Positions 31,559 to 39,706 of a stretch of DNA of 64,000 nt are shown piece after piece (position 1 is the stretch's first letter; every line of letters starts with the position of its first letter). This DNA is from an archaeon. GTDB lineage: Archaea; Thermoproteota; Nitrososphaeria; Nitrososphaerales; Gagatemarchaeaceae. Location of the stretch: the NCBI GenBank assembly GCA_021848045.1, contig JAJZNC010000046.1, positions 62,001 through 126,000 on the forward strand, in the 5' to 3' direction. The position numbers and the translations under genes were made by a program. The notes under the pieces were generated by a model. The model worked only from the letters and a program-made list of their open reading frames with translations. It did not search any database and was not told where the DNA came from.

Positions 31559-33229
31559 ATGTCAACACAAGCGATACCTGCGGTGACTTCGGGAGGGCAG
31601 CCGGTGCTGATCCTGAAGGAAGGCAGCAACCAGTCGAGGGGAAGGGAGGCTTCAAGGAACAACATCCAGGCGGCGAAACTCGTCGCCGAGATAGTGAAGA
31701 GCTCTATCGGTCCGAGAGGGATGGACAAGATGCTGGTTGACTCCCTCGGCGACGTCACGATTACAAACGACGGCGCGACTATGCTGAAGGAGATCGACGT
31801 CCAGCACCCGGCCGCGAAGATGCTGGTCGAGGTGTCGAAGGCTACCGACAACGAGGTCGGAGACGGCACCACCTCCGCGGTCATCCTCGCCGGGGCTCTC
31901 CTCGAGAAGGCCGAGGCCCTCGTCGACAAGGGGGTCCACCCGACCATCATAGTGGAGGGCTACAACAAGGCCGCTGCACAGGCGATCAAGGTCCTCGGGG
32001 AGATTGCCCAGAAGGTCCCCCCCAACGGGAAGGACGCCCTGACCAAGATTGCAAGGACGAGCATGCAGACGAAGCTGGTCTCTCGCGACGCCCAGGGCCT
32101 CGCGGAGCTGATCGTCGACGCAGTGCTCCAGGTGGCCGAGAAGACCGACGCCGGAGGCTACAAGGTCGACCTTGACAACATAAAGGTCGAGAAGAAGCCG
32201 GGCGGCTCCATGCATGACACCAAGCTCATCAAGGGTATCGTGCTCGACAAGGAGGTCGTCCACGCGGGGATGCCCAAGCGCGTCGAGAAGGCCAAGATCG
32301 CCCTCGTCAACGCGGCGTTCGAGATCGAGAAGACCGAGTTCGACGCCAAGCTCAACATCAGCGACCCCTCGATGATGAAGAAGTTCTTGGACGAGGAGAC
32401 CAGGATGCTCAAGGGGATGTCCGACAAGGTCGTCTCGATCGGAGCGAACGTCCTCGTCTGCCAAAAGGGGATGGACGACATCGCCCAACACTATCTGGCA
32501 AAGGCCGGGGTCCTCGCGGTGAGAAGGGCCAAGGAGAGCGACCTCACGAAGCTCGCAAAGGCGACAGGCGCCAGGATAGCCAACAACTTCGACGACCTCA
32601 CCGCCGGAGACCTGGGATTCGCGGACCTCGTCGAGGAGAGGAAGGTCGAGCAGGACAAGTGGGTCTTCGTCGAAGGCTGCAAGAACCCAAAGGCCGTGAG
32701 CATCTTGATCAGGGGAGGGACGCAGAGGATAGTCGACGAGGCCGAGAGGTCCATGCACGACGCGCTCATGGTCTCCAAGGACGTGGTCGAGAAGCCCGCG
32801 GTGGTCGCCGGCGGTGGCGCCCCCGAGGCCGAGGTCGCCGCGCAGATCATGAAGTGGACGGAGAAGCTCACCGGGCGGGAGCAGCTGGCAGCGCAAAAGT
32901 TCGCGGACGCCCTGGAGACCATCCCGGTCTGCCTCGCCACCAACGCCGGTCTCGACCCGATAGACACCATGACGGAGCTGCGCGCCAAGCACGCGGAGGG
33001 GGGCGTGTGGTTCGGGGTTGAGGCGAAGGCAGGGAAGGTCAAGGACATGTACAAGGAGAACGTCATCGAGCCCCTGAGCGTCAAGGAGCAGATCGTAAAG
33101 TCGGCCACGGAGGCCGCATCGATGATACTCCGCATCGACGACGTGATCGCCGCTGGCAAGTCCAAGGGCCCAGCCGGTCCCCCAGGAGGGGCCGGAGGCA
33201 TGGGCGGCGGCGAAGGCGAGTTCGACTAG
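31559..33229 (+). CDS. Thermosome subunit (group II chaperonin)
   Basis: The 556-residue protein is a typical thermosome subunit. Near the N terminus are GREASRNNIQAAKLVAEIVKSSIGPRGMDKMLVD and NDGATMLKEIDVQHPAAKM, the ATP site is GDGTTSAVILAG (~residue 100), the helical protrusion region follows, and GGGAPEAEVA is the second nucleotide motif. The tail GGMGGGEGEFD is the Gly/Met-rich, acidic end of these proteins. It forms a double-ring ATP-driven folding chamber in the cytosol. Only one subunit gene is in the window. Confidence 0.97.
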   Translation: MSTQAIPAVTSGGQPVLILKEGSNQSRGREASRNNIQAAKLVAEIVKSSIGPRGMDKMLVDSLGDVTITNDGATMLKEIDVQHPAAKMLVEVSKATDNEVGDGTTSAVILAGALLEKAEALVDKGVHPTIIVEGYNKAAAQAIKVLGEIAQKVPPNGKDALTKIARTSMQTKLVSRDAQGLAELIVDAVLQVAEKTDAGGYKVDLDNIKVEKKPGGSMHDTKLIKGIVLDKEVVHAGMPKRVEKAKIALVNAAFEIEKTEFDAKLNISDPSMMKKFLDEETRMLKGMSDKVVSIGANVLVCQKGMDDIAQHYLAKAGVLAVRRAKESDLTKLAKATGARIANNFDDLTAGDLGFADLVEERKVEQDKWVFVEGCKNPKAVSILIRGGTQRIVDEAERSMHDALMVSKDVVEKPAVVAGGGAPEAEVAAQIMKWTEKLTGREQLAAQKFADALETIPVCLATNAGLDPIDTMTELRAKHAEGGVWFGVEAKAGKVKDMYKENVIEPLSVKEQIVKSATEAASMILRIDDVIAAGKSKGPAGPPGGAGGMGGGEGEFD

Positions 33230-33307
33230 GGGCGCCGCTCGGGCCTGGAGGCTAGCGGCGGCTCGCCGGAGCCGCGCGCTGTTCCCGGCCTGTCTCCCTT
33301 TCTGGGA

Positions 33308-34231
33308 CTATGTCCCCGGTCCCGGGGCGCCGCGCTTGAGGTAGGCCAGTATGCCGAGCACGCTGAGCCTGATCATCACGTTGACGTACCCTGGGAAGCT
33401 CCCGATTGGGATCCCAGTCTCCGAGATGATGCTTCGCCTCACCTCCTCTACCACCTGCTCTGGGGACATGTGGCTGTAGTCGAGGCGCCTCACCAACTCT
33501 ACCCACTCCTCGGTCTTCTCCCTCGTCCTGTCGATTATGAGCCCCACGTCCTTCCTCACCCCGAAGTGCGGGACCAGGAGCATCTTCGGGTCGGTCTGCC
33601 TGAGCAACTCGAGGCTCCGGATCAAGGTGGGCGGGTCGAAGCTCGGAGGGGGCGTCGTCGGGAGTAGGGTGGGGAAGGCCGGGAAGACCATCCCCACGGC
33701 GTCGGCGGGGAACAGGAGGTGCTCCTCCTCGAACAGGACGGCAACCTGGTGCGGGGCGTGGCCGGGGGCGTACAAGGTCCTGAGCGTCGCCCCCCCGAGG
33801 TCAATGTGGGCCTCCTCTCCAACCGCCTCGATCCTTTCCTTGTCGACGGGGAGGGGCGCCCCATACATCTGCATCTGCTTCTCTCCCACTAGGCTCGTCC
33901 AGCCTTCGATCACCTTCCGGGGGTCTGCCAGGTGGGGGGCTGCCCTCTCGTGCGCCACGACCTTCGCCCTCGGCATGTACTTCAGCAGGTGCCCGGTCGC
34001 TCCGCCGTGGTCGAGGTGGACGTGCGTAGGGATGAGATAGTCGACCTTCGAGGGCTCCACCCTGAGCTCGCGCAGCCCCTGCATCACGTTCCCGAAAGAC
34101 GAGGCGTAGCCGCAGTCTATGACCGCGGTCTTCCTGCCTCCCTTCACGACGTAGACGGCCACGGCGCCCGAGTTTCCGAACCCCAGGGTGTCTATCATGA
34201 ACGCCCTTCGGGTAATCCTTGTTGAGACCAT
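33308..34231 (-). CDS. Metallo-beta-lactamase-fold hydrolase
   Basis: Start is ATG 34231; the longer track frame runs past its TATA element (minus-strand ACTTTAGAAAG, 34257-34267). The 307-residue protein has the zinc motif THVHLDHGG, then YAPGHAPHQVAVLFEEEHLLFPADAVG with further ligands, and a histidine in LLVPHFGV. It resembles glyoxalase II/lactonase-like members; the substrate is unknown. A helical C-terminal ~60 residues follow the catalytic fold. It is divergent from the FAD oxidoreductase. Confidence 0.88.
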   Translation of the reverse strand: MVSTRITRRAFMIDTLGFGNSGAVAVYVVKGGRKTAVIDCGYASSFGNVMQGLRELRVEPSKVDYLIPTHVHLDHGGATGHLLKYMPRAKVVAHERAAPHLADPRKVIEGWTSLVGEKQMQMYGAPLPVDKERIEAVGEEAHIDLGGATLRTLYAPGHAPHQVAVLFEEEHLLFPADAVGMVFPAFPTLLPTTPPPSFDPPTLIRSLELLRQTDPKMLLVPHFGVRKDVGLIIDRTREKTEEWVELVRRLDYSHMSPEQVVEEVRRSIISETGIPIGSFPGYVNVMIRLSVLGILAYLKRGAPGPGT

Positions 34232-34292
34232 CTGCCCCAGACGTCCCAAACCATCCTTTCTAAAGTTGGAGATGGGCGGGAGTTTCGCCAAC

Positions 34293-34303
34293 GGTAAATA
34301 GGC
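34293..34303 (+). promoter_or_regulatory. TATA box of the FAD oxidoreductase gene
   Basis: ACGGTAAATAG is centred ~33 nt before ATG 34331, giving a leader of only a few nt. Confidence 0.45.
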
Positions 34304-34330
34304 GGGGCCCTCACGCGCGCTGGACCGGCG

Positions 34331-35539
34331 ATGCAGGAGCGAGATGTCGTAGTCGTGGGGGCAGGCTCTACCGGGTGCAGCACCTTCTACCACCTCGCGA
34401 AGCTTGGGGTCAAGGAGCCGCTCCTGATCGACATGCTGCCGCAGGTGGCAGCCGGGCAGACAAGCAGGTCGACAGCGCTCGTGAGGACCCACTACAGCTC
34501 CGAGGCGCTCGCAAGGATGGCCCTCCTGAGCTACAGGTTCTTCAAGGGGTTCGAGCGCGAGCTCCCGGGGAAGACCGCCGGATACGTCGAGACCGGGCTC
34601 ATAGTTGGCGCAGACGAGGCCTCCGTGGGCGCCCTCCGCCAGAACGCCTCGATGTACGCAAGGCTGGGGATCGACTCTAGGCTGATGACCCCCGAAGAGC
34701 TCTCGTCCTCAGGCATCGAGCCCGAGCTCGACGCCAGCCACTTCTCGCTCTTCGCGTACGAGCCCAACGCCGGCTACGCGGAGCCTTCCACGACGGCTGC
34801 GGCGTTCGCCGCGGCGGGTGCCGACCTGGGGGGTGACTTCCTCCCAGACGCCCGGGTCACGGCGATCCGGCGGGCGCCGGGGGGGCGTGCGGGGTACTCG
34901 GTAGAGACCTCGAAGGGCGCCGTCTCGTGCGACAGGGTGGTCCTGGCGACCGGGGTCTGGTCGAAGCCGATCTTCGCCTCCATCGGCGTCCCGCTGCCGC
35001 TGACTGTCTCGAGGCACCCTGTGGCCGTGTTCGGCCGCCCTCCGGGCTTCCGTGGTACAAGGCCGGTCGTCTTCGACTTCCTGCGCTCGGCCTACTACAA
35101 GCCCGAGGGGAAGGACCAGCTCTTCGTGGGGAGTCTCTCCCACGAGCTCGACGCCAAGGCCAGGGACTCTGACCCCGACGACTATCCGCAGGGGATATCC
35201 TACGACGAGGCGGTCGACTTCTCGGCGTCCGCCTCCTCGGCGTTCCCCTTGATGGGCGCCTCTGGCACCTATCGCAGCGGGTACGCAGGGCTCTACGACA
35301 ACACCCCCGACCTCCATCCTGTGATAGACGAGCTCTCGGCCTGGGGTCTCCAGGGTGTGCACTGCGTGGTGGGGCTGAGCGGGCACGGGTTCAAGCTCGC
35401 TCCCGAGTTCGGGAGGGTCTGCGCCTCGATGGTCACCGGAGGGAGCTTCCCAGACTACGACGTCTCCATGTTCGGGCTGAGGAGGTTCGACGACGGACGC
35501 CTCCTTACCGGTCGGTACGGCGTCTCGACGGTCCTCTAG
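34331..35539 (+). CDS. FAD-dependent amine/amino-acid oxidoreductase (DAO family)
   Basis: The 402-residue protein starts RDVVVVGAGSTGCSTFYHLAKLG, an FAD-binding Rossmann motif, then AAGQTSRSTALVRTHYSSEAL, typical of sarcosine/dimethylglycine/glycine oxidase-like DAO proteins, and ends with GLQGVHCVVGLSGHGFKLAPEFG, the FAD-contacting GxxGHG motif. It would oxidise an amino acid or N-methyl amine; oxidase or dehydrogenase cannot be distinguished. Confidence 0.9.
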   Translation: MQERDVVVVGAGSTGCSTFYHLAKLGVKEPLLIDMLPQVAAGQTSRSTALVRTHYSSEALARMALLSYRFFKGFERELPGKTAGYVETGLIVGADEASVGALRQNASMYARLGIDSRLMTPEELSSSGIEPELDASHFSLFAYEPNAGYAEPSTTAAAFAAAGADLGGDFLPDARVTAIRRAPGGRAGYSVETSKGAVSCDRVVLATGVWSKPIFASIGVPLPLTVSRHPVAVFGRPPGFRGTRPVVFDFLRSAYYKPEGKDQLFVGSLSHELDAKARDSDPDDYPQGISYDEAVDFSASASSAFPLMGASGTYRSGYAGLYDNTPDLHPVIDELSAWGLQGVHCVVGLSGHGFKLAPEFGRVCASMVTGGSFPDYDVSMFGLRRFDDGRLLTGRYGVSTVL

Positions 35540-35579
35540 GAGAGGCCCTTCCAGGTCGACGCTGCGCCCCCGCAACGGG

Positions 35580-36227
35580 CTAGCCGGGGCGGTTGGAGTG
35601 CCAGTACACCGCGGAGGCGTACGCCGCGAACAGCGGGAGCAGGAGCAGGTCGTTGAGGGGCGTCACCGCCTCCGCGAACCAGAACGTCGCAAACGCCAGC
35701 AGGAGCCCGGAGACGGCCACCTTCACCTGCGCCTGCTTCAACCTCCTCACACGGCTCCGCAGGGCGTAGGTCGAGGCGACGACCACCACAGCCCCGCCTG
35801 CCATCCCCAACACCGTGGGGTCGAAGCCGTTGGGCAGGAGCCCGACCAGGACGATAGCAGCCTCGAACGCCTCTACCGCCCCGACGGAGAAGGCCGTGAC
35901 TAGGGCCCCCTTCTCGAAGCCTTCCGCGTGCGCCGACCCTTTCCTGGAGGCCAGGACAGCCCGCCTGGCGCTCATCGCCAGCCTCCTCCCGAAGTAGAGC
36001 AGGAGAACTCCCCCAGTGAGCCTCACAAGGACCGCGGGGAGGAGTGCGATCATCGCCCCGATGGCGAACATCGGGGCGAAGACCACGGCCGCCCCGAGAG
36101 CCGCGTAGGGGAAGACCATGTGCCTTCCCGAGTGGGCGTAGAGCGTCAGGGCGACTGCCGAGGCCTCGACCATCTCGAGGGTCGTGATCCCGAGGGCCGC
36201 GAAGAAGATGGCAAGGTCGGAGAGCAA
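35580..36227 (-). CDS. Six-helix membrane protein with two acidic helix motifs
   Basis: The 215-residue protein has about six membrane helices arranged as two halves. Helix 1 (AALGITTLEMVEASAVALTLYA) and the matching helix of the second half (AFSVGAVEAFEAAIVLVGLLP) both carry an E-x2-E-A pattern, as in cation/ion transporters of the inverted-repeat type. It resembles the uncharacterised predicted membrane proteins of COG4280. Transported ion unknown. Start is TTG. Confidence 0.7.
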   Translation of the reverse strand: MLSDLAIFFAALGITTLEMVEASAVALTLYAHSGRHMVFPYAALGAAVVFAPMFAIGAMIALLPAVLVRLTGGVLLLYFGRRLAMSARRAVLASRKGSAHAEGFEKGALVTAFSVGAVEAFEAAIVLVGLLPNGFDPTVLGMAGGAVVVVASTYALRSRVRRLKQAQVKVAVSGLLLAFATFWFAEAVTPLNDLLLLPLFAAYASAVYWHSNRPG

Positions 36228-36281
36228 GCGACAGGGCGGGCCTGCCGGGTGCTAAAAAAGCACCGGGCGCGAGGGGCAGAA

Positions 36282-36806
36282 TCAGCGCGGCTTGGCGTAC
36301 ATCTCGAAGGCAATCTTGAACCACGGGGTATACGAGCCCGGGTTCTTCGCCATGTCCTTGGCGAGCTCGTCCATCGTCATGAACCGCGTCTCCATTATCT
36401 CGTCGGGGTTCGGGGCAGGTGCGCCATCGATGTCCCCGGTGAGGAGGACGCAGAACTCGTTCTCGCAATAGTCGCCGAACTTCGCGAAGTACGTGTAGTC
36501 GAGCTTTCTCTCGAGGCTCTTGACCTTCAAGTTGAGCTCCTGCATCGTCCTGCGGATCCCCGCCGCCTCGTAGGTCTCGCTCTTGTAGACGTGGCTGGTC
36601 ACCGACAGGTCCCAGAAAGCCGGCCACAACTTCTTCTTGAGGCTCCTCCTCTGGAGGAGCATCCTCCCATCCTTGTCGAACAGGAACACCACGAACGCCC
36701 GGTGCCTCCTCCCCGTCCCCTTGTGGCAGTTCTCCCTGGTGTCCAGCCCGAGCTCGTTGTCGTGGTCGTCGACCAGGACGAGCCACTCTACCTGCTGCCC
36801 GCTCAA
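36282..36806 (-). CDS. IDI1-like Nudix protein lacking the catalytic cysteine
   Basis: The 174-residue protein has the type I isopentenyl-diphosphate isomerase layout: HRAFVVFLFDKDGRMLLQRRSLKKKLWPAFWDLSVTSHV, ETYEAAGIRRTMQELNL (Nudix helix) and ENEFCVLLTGDI, which keeps the catalytic glutamate context. The catalytic cysteine of the N-x-x-C-x-H-P motif is replaced by Thr (SVTSH). It may be a divergent isomerase or a Nudix hydrolase. The TTG start is ~27 nt from a CTTAATATCC TATA element. Confidence 0.8.
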   Translation of the reverse strand: MSGQQVEWLVLVDDHDNELGLDTRENCHKGTGRRHRAFVVFLFDKDGRMLLQRRSLKKKLWPAFWDLSVTSHVYKSETYEAAGIRRTMQELNLKVKSLERKLDYTYFAKFGDYCENEFCVLLTGDIDGAPAPNPDEIMETRFMTMDELAKDMAKNPGSYTPWFKIAFEMYAKPR

Positions 36807-36828
36807 CCTCGCCCGCTTTATCTGACGA

Positions 36829-36838
36829 GGATATTAAG
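36829..36838 (-). promoter_or_regulatory. TATA box of the IDI-like gene
   Basis: The minus strand reads CTTAATATCC, centred 27 nt upstream of the TTG at 36806, predicting a leaderless mRNA. Confidence 0.5.
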
Positions 36839-36862
36839 TCGTTCCAAGATGCCACCCCGCCG

Positions 36863-36880
36863 CCCGGCCTGACGGCCGGG
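36863..36880. other. GC-rich hairpin between divergent promoters
   Basis: CCCGGCC-TGAC-GGCCGGG forms a perfect 7-bp stem. It sits between two divergent promoters, so it is not an obvious terminator. A second inverted repeat, ATGAAA-N3-TTTCAT, follows at 36894-36908. Confidence 0.4.
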
Positions 36881-36893
36881 GGCCGGCAGAAAG

Positions 36894-36908
36894 ATGAAAA
36901 AATTTCAT
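36894..36908. promoter_or_regulatory. A+T-rich inverted repeat upstream of the redox operon
   Basis: ATGAAA-AAA-TTTCAT lies ~45 nt upstream of the TATA element of the small Rieske operon, a usual place for an activator site. The function is inferred from position only. Confidence 0.35.
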
Positions 36909-36949
36909 TGAACGGTGAAGCGAGCCTACTGGTGGGCTGTGAAAAAGTC

Positions 36950-36961
36950 TAGCACTATATA
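36950..36961 (+). promoter_or_regulatory. TATA box of the redox operon
   Basis: GCACTATATACG is centred ~28 nt before GTG 36984. This decides the start of the first gene, since the track start at 36915 lies upstream of the box. Confidence 0.6.
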
Positions 36962-36983
36962 CGCGCCAGGGGAGCCTTCCCCC

Positions 36984-37319
36984 GTGATTCAACGGCTCTC
37001 GCTCATATCTGTCCTGAGCCTCGTCGCGCTCGCCGCGATAGGCCTCGTTGCTGTGGAGACGCATGGCTTCGGCGTGACGAGCCAGGCCTCACCCCAGGTA
37101 CTCCCAGCCTCGCCCCTAGCGGGGCCCTCGGGCTCGCACACGACGACCGTCCAGACGACCGTAGTCGTCACGATGACCAACTCGACTAGCCTGCCCGCCT
37201 CGTCGAGCGGCGCCGCCGCCGTGACCCCGGCGGGCTCGCTCCTGACCACTTCCCCGCCAGCCTCCAAGTCCAGCTCGGACGACGGAAGCAGCGCAGGCGG
37301 GGACGGCTCGGGCGACTAG
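36984..37319 (+). CDS. Ser/Thr-rich exported protein heading the redox operon
   Basis: With the GTG 36984 start the protein has 111 residues: a single N-terminal hydrophobic segment (RLSLISVLSLVALAAIGLVAVET), then a Ser/Thr/Pro/Ala-rich stretch containing TTTVQTTVVVTMTNSTS, ending in SSDDGSSAGGDGSGD. It has no folded-domain signature and is probably a heavily glycosylatable surface anchor or spacer. The next gene begins 44 nt downstream. The link to the Rieske protein is inferred from operon position. Confidence 0.6.
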   Translation: MIQRLSLISVLSLVALAAIGLVAVETHGFGVTSQASPQVLPASPLAGPSGSHTTTVQTTVVVTMTNSTSLPASSSGAAAVTPAGSLLTTSPPASKSSSDDGSSAGGDGSGD

Positions 37320-37362
37320 GTCATCCGCAGGACTAGGTCGGACGCGCCTGCTCGGGGGGCTC

Positions 37363-37860
37363 TTGACGACTCTCGCCTTCGAGGTGGGCGACGCGGCCGG
37401 GTTCCTGGCCCTGATAATGGTCGGGGCCTCCTCGACGTTCATGCTGGTGCGTTCGAGGGTCTTGAAGGTCACCAGAAACCTAGCCGCTGTGAGGGCAGCC
37501 CATGTCACCATCTCGGTGCTCGCCGGGGTGTTCATGATAGTCCACGTCAGCCTCCTCTTCCTCCCGCCCACGACCACGGCGGTCGACCTGGGCTACCTGT
37601 CGGTGGGCGTCGCGGCGGTGGTCTGGCTTACAGGGACGGCCTTCCTCGAGCGCCTGCGAGACTCGCTCTTCTTCCACAGCACGCTGGCGACGGTCCTCGT
37701 CGGCCTGATCATGGTCCACGCCGCGACCTCCAGCCTCGAGATGCCTTCGCTCCTGTCCCAGGGGATGCTCGCGACCACCGTGATGATCATGCTCGCCAAC
37801 GCGGCCTACCAGTACAGGAGGGCTTTCGCCCGCCCGTCGCTCGGCGCTGCATCCGGGTGA
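37363..37860 (+). CDS. Four-to-five-helix membrane protein with paired histidines (b-type cytochrome-like)
   Basis: The 165-residue protein has two helices that each carry two histidines spaced 13-14 residues apart: AAHVTISVLAGVFMIVHVSLLF and FFHSTLATVLVGLIMVHAAT. That geometry can ligate two stacked hemes, as in ferric-reductase/YedZ-like or cytochrome b561-like domains. It ends 4 nt before the Rieske gene, so a heme b/Rieske membrane complex is plausible. TTG 37363 is a tentative start; the frame is open further upstream. Confidence 0.75.
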   Translation: MTTLAFEVGDAAGFLALIMVGASSTFMLVRSRVLKVTRNLAAVRAAHVTISVLAGVFMIVHVSLLFLPPTTTAVDLGYLSVGVAAVVWLTGTAFLERLRDSLFFHSTLATVLVGLIMVHAATSSLEMPSLLSQGMLATTVMIMLANAAYQYRRAFARPSLGAASG

Positions 37861-37864
37861 TCGG

Positions 37865-38425
37865 ATGGGCGGCGGACGGAGGGAGTTCATACGAAGGATC
37901 GCCGCCGGGTCAGGGCTGCTCGCAGTCGGGGTCCTGGGCGCTTGGGGGCTGGTCCAAAAGTCGCTGGGGGGCGGGACAGGACAGGCGCCCCAGACGCTAC
38001 CCTCACCGAACGGGGCTGCTGGGCAAGGAGTCACATCCACCGAGACCGTCACGGTGACGGAGTATGCTTCGGGGTCAGGCGCGCAGTCGTCCCAGGCGGC
38101 CAGCTCGGCGTCTCAGTCTGTCCCGGGCGGGTATTTCCTGGTCACGCCGCTCAGCGCCCTCGCCGGGCGCACCTCCGCATACTTCAACCACCCGACTCGG
38201 GGGCTCTCGATCCTGGTCAGCCTCTCGAGCGGGTGGCATGCCTTCAGCGCCGTCTGCACGCACGCGGGCTGTACCGTGCAGTACACGGGGACCACCATCC
38301 TGTGTCCATGCCACAACGGGACGTTCAATCCTGCCAACGGGGCTGTCACCGGAGGCCCTCCACCGGCGCCGCTCCCCGAGATGACAGTGCTCGTCTCTAA
38401 TGGGGACCTGTACGTGTCAGGGTAG
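37865..38425 (+). CDS. Rieske [2Fe-2S] protein with Tat signal anchor
   Basis: The 186-residue protein starts MGGGRREFIRRIAAGSGLLAVGVLGAWGL, a twin-arginine signal with a long uncleaved-type helix, followed by a Ser/Thr/Gln-rich linker (~40-90). The cluster ligands are in CTHAGC (131-136) and CPCHNG (147-152). It would face the cell exterior and carry electrons to or from the preceding histidine-rich membrane protein. Lacking a full cytochrome bc1-type cytochrome b nearby, it is not an obvious bc1 subunit. A TatA gene is at 47770. Confidence 0.92.
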   Translation: MGGGRREFIRRIAAGSGLLAVGVLGAWGLVQKSLGGGTGQAPQTLPSPNGAAGQGVTSTETVTVTEYASGSGAQSSQAASSASQSVPGGYFLVTPLSALAGRTSAYFNHPTRGLSILVSLSSGWHAFSAVCTHAGCTVQYTGTTILCPCHNGTFNPANGAVTGGPPPAPLPEMTVLVSNGDLYVSG

Positions 38426-38504
38426 CGGCCTGCCCTTCCTCGCGGGGCCGGGGCGTCGAAGACTTGGCGGGGGCCTGCAGTCCACAGGGACAGTCAACAA
38501 CTAG

Positions 38505-38633
38505 GTGCAGCCGGTGGCGTCGACATCGGGCCTGCTGACACCCCCGGCGGTATTCGGGATATTCGCACAGGTCGCGTTCCCCCTCGTAATAGCCGTCGGA
38601 GGGTCGCTGGCCCTCTTCCTGAGGGCTCGCTGA
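38505..38633 (+). CDS. 42-residue single-helix membrane peptide after the Rieske gene
   Basis: This frame is below the ORF-track cutoff. It starts GTG 38505 and encodes a peptide with one clear membrane helix, PAVFGIFAQVAFPLVIAVGGSLALFL, ended by RAR. Codon use matches its G+C-rich neighbours. It lies 79 nt after the Rieske gene in the same direction, and small single-helix subunits are common in Rieske/cytochrome complexes. No family is recognised. Confidence 0.5.
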   Translation: MQPVASTSGLLTPPAVFGIFAQVAFPLVIAVGGSLALFLRAR

Positions 38634-38777
38634 TCGCAGTCCTTCGTCCCGGTGGGTAGCGCCGAGGTCGGGCCCTGCTCGGGCGCCTGAGACGCGCCAG
38701 CGGCGATAGAAGACATAATTAGCTTGCACGGCCACCCGAGAAGGCCGCAAGTTGCGAACGGAAGAGAGAAAGATAGC

Positions 38778-39470
38778 ATGTCGAACAGCGTGAGTCTCAG
38801 CCAGAAACTGAGCGCCGAGGTGCTCGGGACGTTCATCTTCGTCTTCGTCGGCGCCGGGTCAGCAGTCGCCTCCCGTTACATCGGCATCACGGACCCCGGG
38901 TCCGCTCTCCTGGTGGCCGCGTTGGCGAACGGGATAGGGCTCGGGGTCGGGATATCGGCCACGATGGCGGTCAGCGGCGGCGCGCTCAATCCTGCGGTTG
39001 TGATAGGGCTCTGGGTGGGCGGGAAGCTTCCCGCTCGTGAGGTGGTCCCGTACATCGTGGCCGAGATTGTCGGAGCCGCGATAGCCGGAGGCCTGCTCGT
39101 GGCGGTCGCCCCCCGGGCGATCGGCAACGCTGTCCACTGGGGAGCTCCCGGCCTGTCGAGTGCCACGAGCGTCGCTCAGGGGCTGCTCTTCGAGCTCATT
39201 ATGACGTTCTTCCTTGTCCTGGCGGTCTATGGTACCGCGGTCGACGCGAGGGCGCCAAAGATCGCTGGATTCGGGATAGGGCTCCTCGTTCTCGCCGACG
39301 TGCTCGTCGGCGGGCCCTTCACCGGCGCGGCGATGAACCCTGCGAGGGCGATGGGGCCTATGATAGCAGGGCTGTACTTCCCCAGCTACTGGTACATCTA
39401 CTGGATCGGGCCAGTGCTAGGCGGCATCCTGGCGGGGCTCGTCTACCATCGCGTCTTGGAGGAGCGGTAA
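38778..39470 (+). CDS. MIP-family aquaporin/glycerol facilitator
   Basis: The 230-residue protein has six membrane helices and the two half-helix motifs GGALNPAVVIGLW and GAAMNPARAMGP. It starts LSAEVLGTFIFVFVGAGSA as in MIP channels. The pore selectivity (water, glycerol or gases) cannot be settled by eye. ATG 38778 follows a TATA-like CATAATTAGC (38713-38722) with a leader of ~35 nt; the TTG of the track ORF precedes the predicted transcript start. It is the last backbone gene before the tRNA-Leu island. Confidence 0.92.
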   Translation: MSNSVSLSQKLSAEVLGTFIFVFVGAGSAVASRYIGITDPGSALLVAALANGIGLGVGISATMAVSGGALNPAVVIGLWVGGKLPAREVVPYIVAEIVGAAIAGGLLVAVAPRAIGNAVHWGAPGLSSATSVAQGLLFELIMTFFLVLAVYGTAVDARAPKIAGFGIGLLVLADVLVGGPFTGAAMNPARAMGPMIAGLYFPSYWYIYWIGPVLGGILAGLVYHRVLEER

Positions 39471-39581
39471 GGTATCCGGACCCGCCCTCTTGGGTGGCGA
39501 GGCTACCTGGTCCCTGCAGGGTGCCGTCGACGCACTGCGAGTTCCGGGTCCTAATCAAGGCGCGTCGTGCAGGCTTTCTGC

Positions 39582-39635
39582 CATCTCGTGTGAAGAATAT
39601 GCGGGGGGTGGGCATCGCAATTTAGGTTCAAATCG
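39582..39635 (+). repeat. tRNA-Leu flank repeat, copy 1 (left end of the island)
   Basis: It contains ATGCGGGGGGTGGG (39599-39612), identical to the tRNA 3' end and its flank at 43675-43688, followed by GCAATTTAGGTTCAAATCG. The preceding ~20 nt (GCCATCTCGTGTGAAGAAT) match copy 3 and the tRNA flank with substitutions. It marks the likely left attachment scar. Confidence 0.65.
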
Positions 39636-39706
39636 CCACCTTAACGGCTCTCTGCTGCCATCCGGCTGCGCTGCTGCCTCCGGGTGGCGGCTGTGTCCGG
39701 ATCAAA

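Noticed and set aside
31652-32992. 446-aa minus-strand ORF over the thermosome
   Set aside because: It is antisense to an unambiguous thermosome gene and matches no family.
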